Below are positions 46,501 to 58,086 of a stretch of DNA of 64,000 nt, in pieces. The position numbers and the translations under genes were made by a program. The first letter of the stretch is position 1. Every line of letters begins with the position of its first letter. This DNA is from Heliocidaris tuberculata (taxonomy: Eukaryota > Echinodermata > Echinoidea > Camarodonta > Echinometridae): assembly GCA_025618425.1 (NCBI GenBank), contig CM046844.1, forward strand, positions 16,856,420 to 16,920,419. Direction: 5' to 3'. The notes under the pieces are model-generated. The model saw nothing but the letters and a program-made list of their open reading frames with translations. It was not told where the DNA came from and made no database searches.

Positions 46501-46735
46501 CTTGTATGTGTTAAAATGATTTTTTTTTAAAAATCATTTCGGAATCCAGTATGGAGTGGCGTGTTCAGCATAGGGTCGAGCTGTCGTACACCCCCCCCCC
46601 CCCTCCTGTTTGTTATTGAAGGGCGAAAGAAAAACAACTTCATAATAAATTAAAGATATTAGATAATATATTTTTGTCTTATGAATTACATGACTGTTGT
46701 TTTTTCTTCAAAAACAGCACTTTAATAATATCTTT
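43600..46735. other. Non-coding stretch, no gene seen
   Basis: About 3 kb of AT-rich sequence with C tract at 46589-46603. A 110-codon open frame at 44002-44334 is not recognisable. Confidence 0.5.
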
Positions 46736-46744
46736 AATCATCTT

Positions 46745-46965
46745 ACACTTTAATAAAAGTTTGGTAACATTTACTCAATATTGGGTAAAAGGGAACATGC
46801 AGGTTTGTTGGGTAAAATCTTACCTAATATATATTCAGTTTTGGATACATTTTACCCAATATTGGGAATAATATATTTTTTTTTTTAGAAACCAACAAAC
46901 ATGTTGTTCCTCTTTTTACCCAGCACTGGGTAACAAAATTACCCAACTCTTTTTAGAGTGTTATT
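46745..46965. mobile_element. Palindromic element with TTACCCA/TGGGTAA arms
   Basis: Repeated TTGGGTAA and TTACCCA words around 46775-46960, ending CCCAACTCTTTTTAGAGTG. It looks like a foldback MITE; the left end is diffuse. Confidence 0.55.
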
Positions 46966-47038
46966 CGAATCAATTACAGCAAATTCTTTAAATGACACTA
47001 TTGCTTCCAGTCCAGGAATGGAATTATGATATTCGGTT

Positions 47039-47061
47039 AAAAAAAAAAAAAAAAAAAAAAA
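47039..47061. repeat. Poly-A tract
   Basis: About 23 A. Confidence 0.95.
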
Positions 47062-48720
47062 AGTCCTTACTATGAACCTGTTACGACCTCGCTGCTACCA
47101 TTAAAGGTCAGGAAACTTTACCACATTCCAGTCTCATTACTGGGTTTGATTACAAAGAGGGCATACGTTAAAACAATCCACTCTCATTACCGCATAAGGC
47201 CCATCATATTTAGCATGGCTTAAAAGCGGAAATCATATTGGCATGAATGAATTTTCCGTCTGGTAATACGGAGTGTGAAGAGAGCGAAAGAAGGTGGCGA
47301 GATGTTCATGAAGCGTGAGGATGATTGTGCCCCCCCCCCCCCCACTCATTCGAGAGCTGCTGAGGAGTAAGGGGACCCTCCACCGCCCCCCCCCCCCCCC
47401 TCTTTAAGATCTTCTGGTTCGTGGCTTGATTAAAAGTAAACTGTGTTCTAAATCCGACGGCTTGGGATTCGATCCCCTTCTTGCGCGGAACAGCATTCGA
47501 CAGCATTGTAGCAAAGACGCACAAAGTCCAATGCTATACTCGAATTAGCCAGAGAATTCCTTGAATTAGGCATTAAGAAACTTGGTGAACTAAACTTCGA
47601 TGTTAATGCGTTTCCACCTAACTGCTAAGAGAGTAAATAGGAACGTTTGCATCTCATTTATGGACCAGTGGGAACTACGGTTTAAAATCTTATATACGAG
47701 CTGTCGCCATGACCGCGCATCGACTTGGTTTCGAAACTCTAATGCAGTTGACGGACAGGGCTCGAGAAATGCCATATTTGACGACGGAAATGCCGAACCC
47801 CACTCCTCGACCTCTCCTCCAGAAATGTCCTATCCACAGGCCTGCGATTCCACAGCCCCTCTTTCGGCGGCAGTAGTGCCCCTAACCACCTCAAAATATT
47901 TCCCTTTCACTGTCAATTGTATCCATCAGTGCGGAGCGGGGAACGTGCACCCACGGGCCTGTGGAATTCCGGTTAGGGGTGACGACGGCGTGAACGAGCG
48001 ACATCATTCACGATGTCTGTCTTGGTCGTTATCGCAACCGTTCACGCTCAAGTATTATTACCCATCTCGCATCTCTCCCTGACAGAATGTCTGGTCTAGT
48101 AGAAAGTGATTTACCTTTCCCGCTCTTAAGGACCGGTAACACCAAACTTTACAATCGCTAGGAATAGGCCAGGGTGGAAATTCCAAGAATTTTTCATTGT
48201 AGGACACATGCTCCCGCGACAATTGCTGTGAGTCATTTTTCTTACTCTCATCGAATTCTTAACTTCAGCTTCAACCCTGGCTGGCTGAACAAAAAGTTAC
48301 AGCTAACCCTAACCCAACCCTCAACCCAAGCCTCCACGGTATTTTTTTTTTTTTTTTGTACGGGGTCCGGATCGAAATTATTAGGCTCTATATAATATGC
48401 ATAAGCCCCATATTTCTTTTTAAAAAATGAAATTTTGGTGGTCCGGACCTAGATTTTTGGCGCCCATGTCTTTGACGAAATAAACCCCTAACAAAATGTC
48501 GTCGGCGCATAAAAAATGATGGCGCATTGCTGAATTTATTGCAACGCCCTATAATATTATTAGTTCCGTCGTTGGATTCTTTCACGCCCACGATCATACC
48601 TCCTTTGAGAGTATTCCTAATGGGCTGGTCACACTTTTCTCATAACGATTACGATAACGAGATTTTCAATTAAATGAACAACCTACTCTATGGTTTGTAC
48701 GTTTCAGTATGCTCGTGCTT
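47062..48720. other. Non-coding stretch with GC-richer island
   Basis: C tracts at 47330-47343 and 47386-47400. 47600-48085 is GC-richer with a 160-codon plus-strand open frame, but no family resemblance. AACCCTAACCCAACCC-like words at 48304-48328 resemble degenerate telomere repeat. Confidence 0.45.
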
Positions 48721-48725
48721 GGTAA

Positions 48726-48771
48726 TAATAATATTAATAATAATAATAGTAATAATAATTATAATAATAAT

Positions 48772-48834
<63 letters not shown>

Positions 48835-48864
48835 TAATAACAATAATAATAACAATAACAACAG

Positions 48865-48940
<76 letters not shown>

Positions 48941-48941
48941 T
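48726..48941. repeat. (AAT)n(AAC)n(AAT)n compound microsatellite
   Basis: About 70 triplets in three blocks, with the AAC block at about 48839-48893. Confidence 0.97.
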
Positions 48942-48944
48942 ACA

Positions 48945-49207
48945 TTTTTATTGCGCACGTATCCATCCCAGGGGATGCTCAAGGCGCCTGCAAAGTACTA
49001 TCCTGACTTTAGCCCAGCTGCCCTAAGGCGCTGAAAGCATTCAAGGAAAAAAATTCCTGCCAGGTACCCATTTACTACACCTGGGTAGAGAGTGGCAAAT
49101 GTAGATTAATGTCTTGCTAAAGGACATTGGTGCCGCGGCGGGACTCGAACCGCGGACCATGTGATCCACAGTCTGGTGACGTATCCGCTAGATCGCAGCA
49201 CCTCTAG
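48945..49207 (-). mobile_element. tRNA-derived SINE, minus strand, best preserved copy
   Basis: On the minus strand: tRNA-like head with CGGTTCGAGTCCCG as B box, then body including the inverse of CCAGGTACCCATTTAC. 52920-53095 and 28555-28695 are related. The AAT microsatellite at its left lies at the 3' end of the element, as expected of a tail. Confidence 0.8.
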
Positions 49208-50308
49208 GGCAGCTCTAGGGTGTACCTTAAATGAAAAATCTCGTTATCGTTATCCGACAAATGTGACCAGTTCCCTATTAGATGGTAATTTACCTCTCCG
49301 ACAAAGGACCACAGTGGCGTTATAAAACTTTACACCATCGATAATAATAGACTAGCCAGGGGAAAAATTCCAATAATTCCTGGTACTACCCTGTTACGTA
49401 TGATAGCATGTCCATGAATGGAATCCACTTCGCATGTACAAGTTGTTGCTACGTCGGGTAATCTCAGGGCTAACTTTTCGAGTCGTCAATAGAATATTTT
49501 GTAAAGATGTACGCTTTCAATTTGAACCAGTCAGTGAAACTGGTCCCTCCCCCCAAAAAAATAAAAATAAAATTAAAACAATTAGAGCAATTTCCCCATT
49601 GTCCCCCCCCCCCCCCCCCCCCGCCATCGACGCCTTTGTTCTCTGGTTCTGGTCAGTGTCTTTCTATACGATTAAAAGTGAGAGGGTTTGTTTATAAAGG
49701 TTCAAAGCCCCTCTCCCCTCCATAACATGAGGCATAATAATTGTTTCAATCTTTCGCTACGCCTCGTGTCAAACTTTTCGATTTAATCACTGCTGGCGAC
49801 CACGCCACGTGCTCCCAAAGCCCACGCCTTATGCTGGTTTCAATCCATGATGAGCTTTGAAAAGGATTTATTCCATGATTCAGGAGGAGATGATGTCACG
49901 TTGACGTCACAAAGTGCAAGGACCGCAAGTGCGAAAGAAATGAAAGTTTGCACTGTTACATGTATTTCTAAAACCAATTTTCGATTATGATACAGTATCA
50001 TAATTATACTTAATCTCATTTTTTTTTAAAGTTACTCTTTTTCTTGATTAAGTTATTAAACAGTTTGCTTAATATTGTTTCTTCTTTTTTCGTATGGCAC
50101 AGACTGATAGACTGACAGACTGATTAACAGAAACAATACTGCAATATGTTACAACTACTAGTAAATCATAAAAACAAAAAAACACGTAACATGAGGTAAT
50201 ACGAATTTCAGCTGCTATTTTAAAGTGCAATGGCGGGAAAAAAGTTCATCGTCTGCGCGAAATGACTCTCCTCTTCCGTCTCGACTATGTGCCATATAGT
50301 TTCTCCCC

Positions 50309-50340
<32 letters not shown>

Positions 50341-50795
50341 TGTGATGAAAAGTACAAAAGTTGATTGACCAAGAATTAGACTGCAGCATAATCTAACGAA
50401 CATCTATAGCTTCAAAGTAGCATGTTTCTTGTCCTGACTCATCCGAAATTCTGAATTTTAAAAAAAATTTAGACGTTGGACTTGCGGTCAAAACCGTGAA
50501 AGTAAATAAATAATGACGGACGATAAGCTAATAAACATATTATACACTATATTCGTGATGTTTTTCATCGAAACAAATACAATCTAACAAGTAACACGTG
50601 TTAAAGCACCATTTGAAAGGGCTGAGGAATGACCGCGTTTTCAAAATGGTAGATTGACACTTTTAACCTGGTGGATTCAACATTCTAAAGGTTGTATGTA
50701 GTATGTTTAAAAAGGTTGATTTGCCATTTCGAAAACGCTGTCACTCCGTGGCCCTTTTACATGGTGATTTAACAGTTGAATGTTTAGAGTGTAGC
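49208..50795. other. Non-coding stretch, no gene seen
   Basis: C tracts at 49603-49622 and 50306-50319, the latter followed by (CT)n to 50340. Confidence 0.55.
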
Positions 50796-51350
50796 CTTAA
50801 AAGGGGAAGTCCACCGTGGTGTTAATTTGAGAAAATGAGAAAAACAGATTAGTAAAAGTTTGAGCAAAAGCCGACGAGAAATAAGAAAGTTATTAATTTC
50901 TGAAGGTGTAATCAATCACACAAAAACTGGCAGCTCGTTGACGTATCTTGCGAGCTCATCTCCCGTTTCGTCTGTACAGAAAATTTCATAAACTTTTATT
51001 TTCTTAGTTGTTGATGAAGGAATACATTGATTTCATACAATTTTTTTTTTTAAACATAAGTATGTGCACTTATTATATCTAGGTTCCATGTATGATTAAA
51101 GATTTTCTTTAGAAAAAAAGAGAAATTTATGATTTTCTTTTTAGTACAGGGCAAATGGGAGAGGAGCTCGCAAGATACGCCGGAGTTGCCAATTTGTGCG
51201 TTTGATTGATCATAACTTCAAAAATTAATAACTTTCTTATTTATAACTGGATTTCAATCAAACTTTCATTGATCTGTTTCTTCACTTCTTCTGCTTCTGA
51301 TTTATACAATCAACTTGAAGTTCAGAGAGATCTGATTTAAAAAGGGCAGT
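50796..51350. mobile_element. Inverted-repeat element, TTAAAAGGGG-like end
   Basis: Arms share ATAAGAAAGTTATTAATTTC, ACTGGCAGCTCGTTGACGTA and TCTTGCGAGCTC (left) with the inverse words on the right (GAGCTCGCAAGATACG, AATTAATAACTTTCTTAT). No coding capacity. Confidence 0.75.
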
Positions 51351-52237
51351 ACCATGCTACAGAAAAATTTAATTGCAGTCAAAATAATCATCAAATTCAC
51401 AAATAACAGTTTGTTTGAAGTAACTTTTTTGGGGGAAAAAGTTGTTGAATTGTGAACAAATCCCCCTTCAACTGATATGGAATAATGGAAAATTTCAGGC
51501 CAACATTTTGTTTTTTAAATACATGTTGTCTGAGCGCGTTTCATAAACGCACTGAGTGGAAAAATCCGAAATGGCCTCCCTTTATTGGTTATCTTGATGT
51601 TCCAAACACTTTGCATGGATCTCATTCTTTCATCACCCCCCCCCCCCAAAAAAAAAACAACAACAACAACAACAAACAAACAATCAAACAAACTAACTAA
51701 CTAACTAACTAACAAACTAACGAATAATAATAATACAAAAATTCTCAAATAGTTCCTTTAAATTCGGTCCGAAATATTTGAATAAGAGCTAGAAATCTTG
51801 TTGGAATTTTTGGATCTTATGCCTTATGATAAAAGACATCAAATCTTAAGAAACGTAAAAGTTTGTTTTCAGATTCAGAAGAACAAAAATCGAAATAGGT
51901 TATCTCAGAAAATGCCTTGTGTTATCGTTTGAATCCTCCACAAATATTTAGTTTTTCTTTCATATCTTACGACGGGGGAAATGCCACTTTGACTATGGTT
52001 TCAGTCCTTTCAGAATCCATCGCTATAATCTCGCAGAACTTCGTTCTTACATTTTTATAGGGCATAATCATGGAAGCGATGTACTTCACAAGATTTAGGA
52101 AACTGGGGTAATCTATCACTTTTATCCCCCAGCCTCTTACGAAATACCCCCGCACTTCTGTCTGATACCATCACAGTCCGACTTTAAACGGTTGGGGTCA
52201 GTTGTACCCATCCAATCCCTGGGCTTCCTCATTTATC
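51351..52237. other. Non-coding stretch, no gene seen
   Basis: C and A runs then CAA, AACA and CTAA repeats at 51637-51722. No gene seen. Confidence 0.55.
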
Positions 52238-52238
52238 C

Positions 52239-52464
52239 AGGGACGTCGCCGGAGGAGGTGTGCGGGGTTGTGACAACCCCCCCCCCCCCCCTCATCAGAA
52301 AGTTTAGTTTTTCTGTCAGTGAATTTGACAATGTTGTAGACTTTTAGTAGTCTCAATAGTTAATGATCCTTTTCCCCCTTCCTTTGCCTGCTGGAAAAGT
52401 TTTCAGCTACCTTTGGTCCGACCCCCCCCCCCCCCCCATTCAAGATGGTCTGGCGACGCCCCTA
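52239..52464. mobile_element. hAT-like MITE with GGGACGTCGCC ends
   Basis: Left CAGGGACGTCGCCGGA, right TCTGGCGACGCCCCTAA, imperfect inverses. C tracts at about 52277-52291 and 52423-52438. Confidence 0.65.
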
Positions 52465-52919
52465 AATCTATCTCTTTCGATATATTCTCATTATTCATCA
52501 CAGAGGTCGCGCTTTTTATCGTTTGTTGGAGAAGCTCTTATGATATTGCCCGTGACATGGGAATTCTTAAACTAACATTCACTTGTAGCTAATAATGGGC
52601 GAGTATGAGGATCCATAAAAACCTGTCATAAAAATTTGGCCATATCACGTCTTGTGCGGTCTGTCAGCGTCAAATTGAGGTTTCCCTGTTTTTACTGTTA
52701 CATTTTTAATGATCCAAGGAAGTGCGTTTCCTTGCTCCGTTATGATAGTATATAACATTTTGACTGATAACTTATATCATCTTGTTACTTTATTAGGTGT
52801 CTATATTTCAAGTCAAACTTGAACTGTGTTTTTAACACGCACACTTGTTTTTATGAATGATAATAATGAATAATAATTCCTAAAGTGCTGAAATTATTGA
52901 ATTCGAGCTACCATGTCTT

Positions 52920-53095
52920 GACATGGCCCTCAAGAATTAAAGGGAATTTCAAGGACTTTTCTCACCGAGCAAACTTTAACTATTAGCTGCACCTGGGTTA
53001 AGAGTGGCAAATGTAGATTAATGCCTTGCCAATGAACATTTGTGTCGCGACTGGGATTCAAGCCTGGACCCACTTGTGACTCGCAGGCATGCACA
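52920..53095 (-). mobile_element. tRNA-derived SINE, decayed copy, minus strand
   Basis: Shares CACCTGGGT, AGAGTGGCAAATGTAGATTA, ATGCCTTGC with 48945-49207. B-box-like word decayed. Confidence 0.65.
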
Positions 53096-53216
53096 TTATT
53101 ATTAACTCAGCAATGAAATCTAATACAGTAATATCCTTTCATAAGAGACAACGTCGCGGCTGCAGATAACAAAACAAAGACATTAAGTTGTTCTCATTTG
53201 TTCTAAACGGTCCGCT

Positions 53217-53607
53217 TTTAAAGGGAAGCTTGAGTTCTAGGAAAGGTAAAAAAAAATGTGAGCTTTCTCATTCTTTTTTGTTAGTTTGGAAGATTATCAT
53301 AGTAAATAATGTCCCCTGAAAAGGATTGCTCTTCAAATGCTCTCACATTCAAAATATGACAAGAAACAGCTCAGATGTTCGGGCCGAACATTTGTGTGTA
53401 GTCCCATATCCACATTTCTGTGTGCAGTTCATGTGACTCTCAGCAGGATTGACTTAATTTCTTATCATTTTGGTGATTCCAAAACCTTACAGAATACAAT
53501 CAATACACCAATTCTTATGTGCTATATACTCAACCTTTCCCAATTGCTTTTAGACAGTTTCTTTCACAATTCAGTCTCATGACCAGAACTCAACTGTATC
53601 TTTAAAG
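53217..53607. mobile_element. TTAA-ended element, family D copy 2
   Basis: Left TTTTAAAGGGAAGCTTGAGT-TCT, right AGAACTCAACTGTATCTTTA-AAGG. Collinear with 27457-27835 over its length. Confidence 0.85.
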
Positions 53608-54383
53608 GCCGGTACAATATAATTCATATGAAATTCTATATTTAGGGCTAGGTACATGTATACCTATATAATAAACATCATGACCCATGACCAGGGGATT
53701 ACTGTTACAAACATTTGTCTCCATCGCAGCTCAATAAATCCAGTGATCCTGAATAACCTTTGACAATCATATCCGTATGAAATAATCATGCAGATCGCAT
53801 AATCATGTAGAATATTAATATCATCTTTGTGTCACGGAAAGGTGACATACCTCGAAAAGATATTATGACAAACCTAGCATCTTGAAATACTCTTTTGATG
53901 GGCCGGTTATCATTTTCAAAATAGACCAATTACCTGTACAAACCTTCCCCGTTTGTGTTTGTGTGTATGTGAATTGGATAGTGAAGGGGGGCAATGGCAA
54001 GAGATGAGCATATTTAATAAAAAAAAAATAAATTAATAACTACGTTAAAAAAGGGCAAAATACATTTTCTGTTGTCCATACCTGATTACGATTTGATAAT
54101 TAAGCCGTTTATTTCATCAAGGCAGCACTGAGTGATTTCACTTTCATCGAAAACTAGGAATGATTTGTAAATAGTATTGTTGTGGGGCATGCCTAAAATG
54201 TAGGTGAAAAAAAAATCTAGAACAATAATATGAAACAGAAGAGAGGCACTGCAGATCAGCAAATGCCCATTCCATTTCAGTTTTAAATTATTCACAAAAC
54301 TTTTTATACGTCCATAGTATGAAGTTCGCCTAATCTTATATAAGGGGGGGGGGGGGCTTGCATTGCGTACATCCACCCCCATA

Positions 54384-54562
54384 TACACTGCAAAAACTAG
54401 GGTGTTAATTCAACACCATCTCAGTATCTATTTGGGCTACACCAGATAAGTGTTAAAACAACACCAGTTTCGAATCAAACTGTGTTGTTTTAACACTTAT
54501 CTGGTGTAGCCCAATACTGATACCGAGATGGTGTTGAATTAACACCCTGGTTTTAGCAGTGT
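54384..54562. mobile_element. Near-perfect palindromic MITE, about 80-base arms
   Basis: Left ACACTGCAAAAACTAGGGTG, right inverse CACCCTGGTTTTAGCAGTGT; arms continue through GATAAGTGTTAAAACAACAC to a loop of roughly 20 bases around 54470. Confidence 0.92.
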
Positions 54563-56250
54563 ACGTCCTTGCGGTGGTATGGTTTCATTTCAGCACTCAG
54601 GGTGTATATCATGTTATATAGTCTTCAGGTCTTTCTCTCCAAACTTATGCCCCTTTTTATTTCACATTTCTAATACCTTTAAGCCTAGTGATGCTAATAC
54701 CAACGCTCGTGGTTGCAACGTGTCATCGTATCTGTCATGTAAGGTCATGTATGATGGAGCATCCTTTCTCGTCAAATTACGACCTTTTTGGTTGTAACAT
54801 GAAGTCAACAGAGTCATTAAGCCATGTGCCGTTTCAGCTATTTCTAGATTAAACCCTGTTACAGATCCCTCCGAAGCTAAAAAGAGGGAGCAACAATTCA
54901 ATATCTGAAATATCCGTCCTATCTTATAGAAGTCAATGGATGGCGATTTAATTCTTGGACCAAATACTCAATTCCCAACAGTAATATTTTCTCTTGTAGT
55001 AATTTATCAGGTTTTTTTATTGTATGTGCATTAAGTAGTTTACAACGTAGAATCGACTGTAAAGCTCCAGCGGAATCGAATTCCTTCCGGAATTCGACTT
55101 AGCTTAACTTTAAATCTAAAGGATAATAACGCACTTAATTTAAAGAAACTCCCTTCACTGATTATCACTTGCTGTGTTTAAGTGATTGAATAAAACTTAA
55201 TGTCCTGGGGTTTTCGTAAAAACTTATATCAAGAGGCATATGGTAAGCTATCTATAGACTATTATGTAGTTCTAGCATTGTTATGCCGGGTACTGGAATA
55301 TTACAAGTGTAAAAATTGTTTTAAATGTTTTCAAGAAAATTATCCGTGCTAAACGATTGCAAAGGATAGGCATAATCAACAACAATTTTGTACAGTAAAA
55401 TGTGTGATGTTACTAGTGTGGGCCAATACCAGATAAAGACTGTATAGAAAAGTTTGTCGCCGGAACCTTGGTCAGTAATTGACAAGTAAAGCGCAAATTA
55501 ATTCAATCACTTATACAATATAATGGCAGCAGGGCGTCATTATCTCTCTGCAAGTGCAAATTACTTCGGTTGTAATGTCCAATGGGAAATATTGGAGATC
55601 ATTTTAAAAGACCCTGGATTATAAATTTCTGTTCGCGTGAAATGTATGTAAACGGTCAACACAGAAGCGACGATCGACATATTCCGGGGGCGACACCCCC
55701 CCCCCCCCCCCCCCCCCCCCGCGGCCGAGGGAAAGAAAAAAAATGGAGGTATATCTCTTATAGAGAATATTCCATATTCCAAATCCTGGCTAAAAGAAAT
55801 AGAAATAGAAACACGAAAATACCTAACCGGTGTCGTTGCATGAGTGACCCGTCGCTCAAAATCAAAATCAAAAGAACGAAACGTGAATACAGATCCTCGA
55901 AGTTTACATGAATGTGGAAAAATCAAACAAACAAAAAATCAAAAAAGCCAGCAAAATAAGGGAAACACGTCCTCGGGTGATTAAATAATAATATGCCCAC
56001 TGAATTTTCAATGAGGAGGACGGCAGACACCCCCCCCCCCCCCTCCCCTCCACCCTCCGTCCCCAACCCCTTTCAGCGTGACGCCTTGTGTAATAATGAT
56101 GGGTTTTTAAGAGCAGACAACAGACATGAATGGCGGCAAGAATCTCAAAATAATCAAACATTACAGAGATACAATTACTCATCACTTTTCCAGTTGACCT
56201 ACTTCGTAGTGTGAGAAACGTCAGGTCATTTGTTCTCCACTGACAGTTAT
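54563..56250. other. Non-coding stretch with long C tract
   Basis: Uninterrupted C run of 35 bases at 55696-55730, another at 56029-56043. No gene seen; open frames here are unrecognisable. Confidence 0.6.
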
Positions 56251-56256
56251 CATCCA

Positions 56257-56402
56257 GGGGCCTGTTGCACAAAACTTGCGTTTAATCGCAACTCCTAAAA
56301 ATCAAACGCAAGTCCTAAATGCACACTTCTGATTGGCTGAAAATAAAGTTGCGTTTGATTTTCCTGAGTTGCGTTCAAACGCAACTTTTGTGCAACAGGC
56401 CC
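56257..56402. mobile_element. Palindromic MITE with GGGGCCTGTTGCAC ends
   Basis: Left GGGGCCTGTTGCACAAAACT, right TTTTGTGCAACAGGCCCC, with inner GCGTTTGATTTTC/GAAAATCAAACGC-type arms. Core TCTGATTGGCTGA at 56328-56340. Confidence 0.9.
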
Positions 56403-57720
56403 CAGTTATCATTTCGATGCCAATACCATCGAATGCCAGTCACATTCACCGTTGCGTTCCGAATTTGTAACATTTGTTTTTCTTCGCGGGGGCATGCATA
56501 TATGTTCCGTCAATCATACAGTGTATAAACGTACTGAACCTCTACAATATTTTAAAGATCAAGTAGAGTTTCACACTTATACGCGCTGTGATCAAAATTA
56601 ATGGAAGTTTGTGCAGGTTTAAAACGGATTCATATAAAATGATAATATTTCCCATTTTTTAAAGGTTACATGCTGAACAAATAACATTGTTACAACATTG
56701 AAAACTTTATAAAAGAATGAAGAAGAAGAAGAAAAGAAACGTTTTCAGCAATTGTTTCGGTTGAGTAGCAGATCTAGTAAGTGAAAATCAAATTTTATCA
56801 TACTCAAGAAATCTTCTGAATAGGTTACATCCTGCGATATTCATGGTATTGTATTATTTTTTCATCAAATAACTTGATAAAGAATTGCCGCGTCATAGCA
56901 AGTGATCATATTTTGGGGGGGGGGGGAGGGGGGTGTATAAATTTATTTACAGGACTTCCAAAACAATATAATCTGAGGAAGTTTGAGTACACTTTTGATA
57001 CGTATAAGTGCCCTCATTATTCCCAGATATAAGGTATTTTACACATTCTTTTAATAAAAGTAATTTGACAAAACATTATCCAATAACTGTGCATAAATTG
57101 TCCAAACTTGGTGAGGATACAACTAACTAATACCTCCATCTTGTAGAGGGGTAGTCACGCTTAAGGCATGGAGAGTGTAGGGCCTTCAGTTTGTAAAGAA
57201 ATAAAAATCTTGATTGCCATGACTTAGTAATTCGATATTCTACCTTTAAGACACTGTTTCATCTTCATGTGTGCATCATGGCACGGAGGTGGTGTGACGT
57301 GGTATTTGGAGCAAAGCGAAACACAATCTACCAACATTGGTGGGGTTAAACTTGATATATGACATATAATCCTGACTTGGTCCACATTCTGTCCCCAGTC
57401 AAATATGAAACGTCATATTGCGAAGGTGACGAAAGAAATCTGCGTGTTTTTCTTTTTTCTTGTTGTTGTTGTTGTTGTTCGATGTGTATTTTTTTTTTCA
57501 TTAAATCTCTGATTTTTTTTTTTTTTTGGAAAACCGAATGATTGACTACCTTTTCAAATTCGTTACCTCCTGATAAATTTTAAACAAAGCGAAAGAGAGG
57601 AAAGAGTGAGAAATGAAGGGAGGGGAGGAGGTTATCGGGGGGGGGGGTCACCTATGTCATGAATTGCTATGCATGGTACACTGTGCTATATACACTGTGC
57701 TTCACAAGCAAATAATTTTC
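56403..57720. other. Non-coding stretch, no gene seen
   Basis: G tract at 56914-56927, T and GTT runs at 57460-57530, G run at 57639-57647. Confidence 0.55.
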
Positions 57721-57837
57721 ATACCTCAGGTAGTCACAATGGTGATCGGGAAGCCTGGAACGTCTTTTTCCCCCACCAAGGTGATAGTGATACAAGTCCG
57801 TAATGATTCAAGATTGATGCTTACCCAGTTTAGGGCA

Positions 57838-57925
57838 CTAGCGCTCTGGCTCGGTCTCGAACCCCAGATCTACCGCTTGAAGACCGTTTCTGTAACTACT
57901 GAGCCAAGCACCGCATCAACATAAT
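57838..57925 (-). mobile_element. tRNA-like SINE head, minus strand
   Basis: On the minus strand GCTTGGCTCAGTAGTTACAG resembles an A box and GGGGTTCGAGACC a B box at tRNA-like spacing. Confidence 0.7.
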
Positions 57926-58010
57926 CATTGATAATCAAAACTCAAATACTCGGTGTCCATGATGTCGGTACCCGGCATTTTCTCCAGGCTTTATTTCATC
58001 AAATATATAT

Positions 58011-58067
58011 GGTTAGGTTTAGGGTTGCCATAGGGTTTTAGGTTAGGTTTAGGGTATAGGGTTAACT
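58011..58067. repeat. Degenerate telomere-like repeats
   Basis: GGTTAGGTTTAGGGTTG and TTAGGTTAGGTTTAGGG words, similar to the animal TTAGGG repeat but imperfect. Confidence 0.55.
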
Positions 58068-58086
58068 GAATATAGCGTTTGGTCCA

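Noticed and set aside
47440..47485. Additional SINE head with GGGATTCGATCCCC
   Set aside because: A B-box-like word is present but no A-box at a suitable distance.
47600..48082. 160-codon plus-strand open frame in a GC-richer patch
   Set aside because: No recognisable motif, no splice or start context, and an opposite-strand frame is also partly open; kept only as an unannotated island.
48674..49006. Open frames over poly-Asn/poly-Ile/poly-Tyr on both strands
   Set aside because: They are produced by the AAT/AAC microsatellite.
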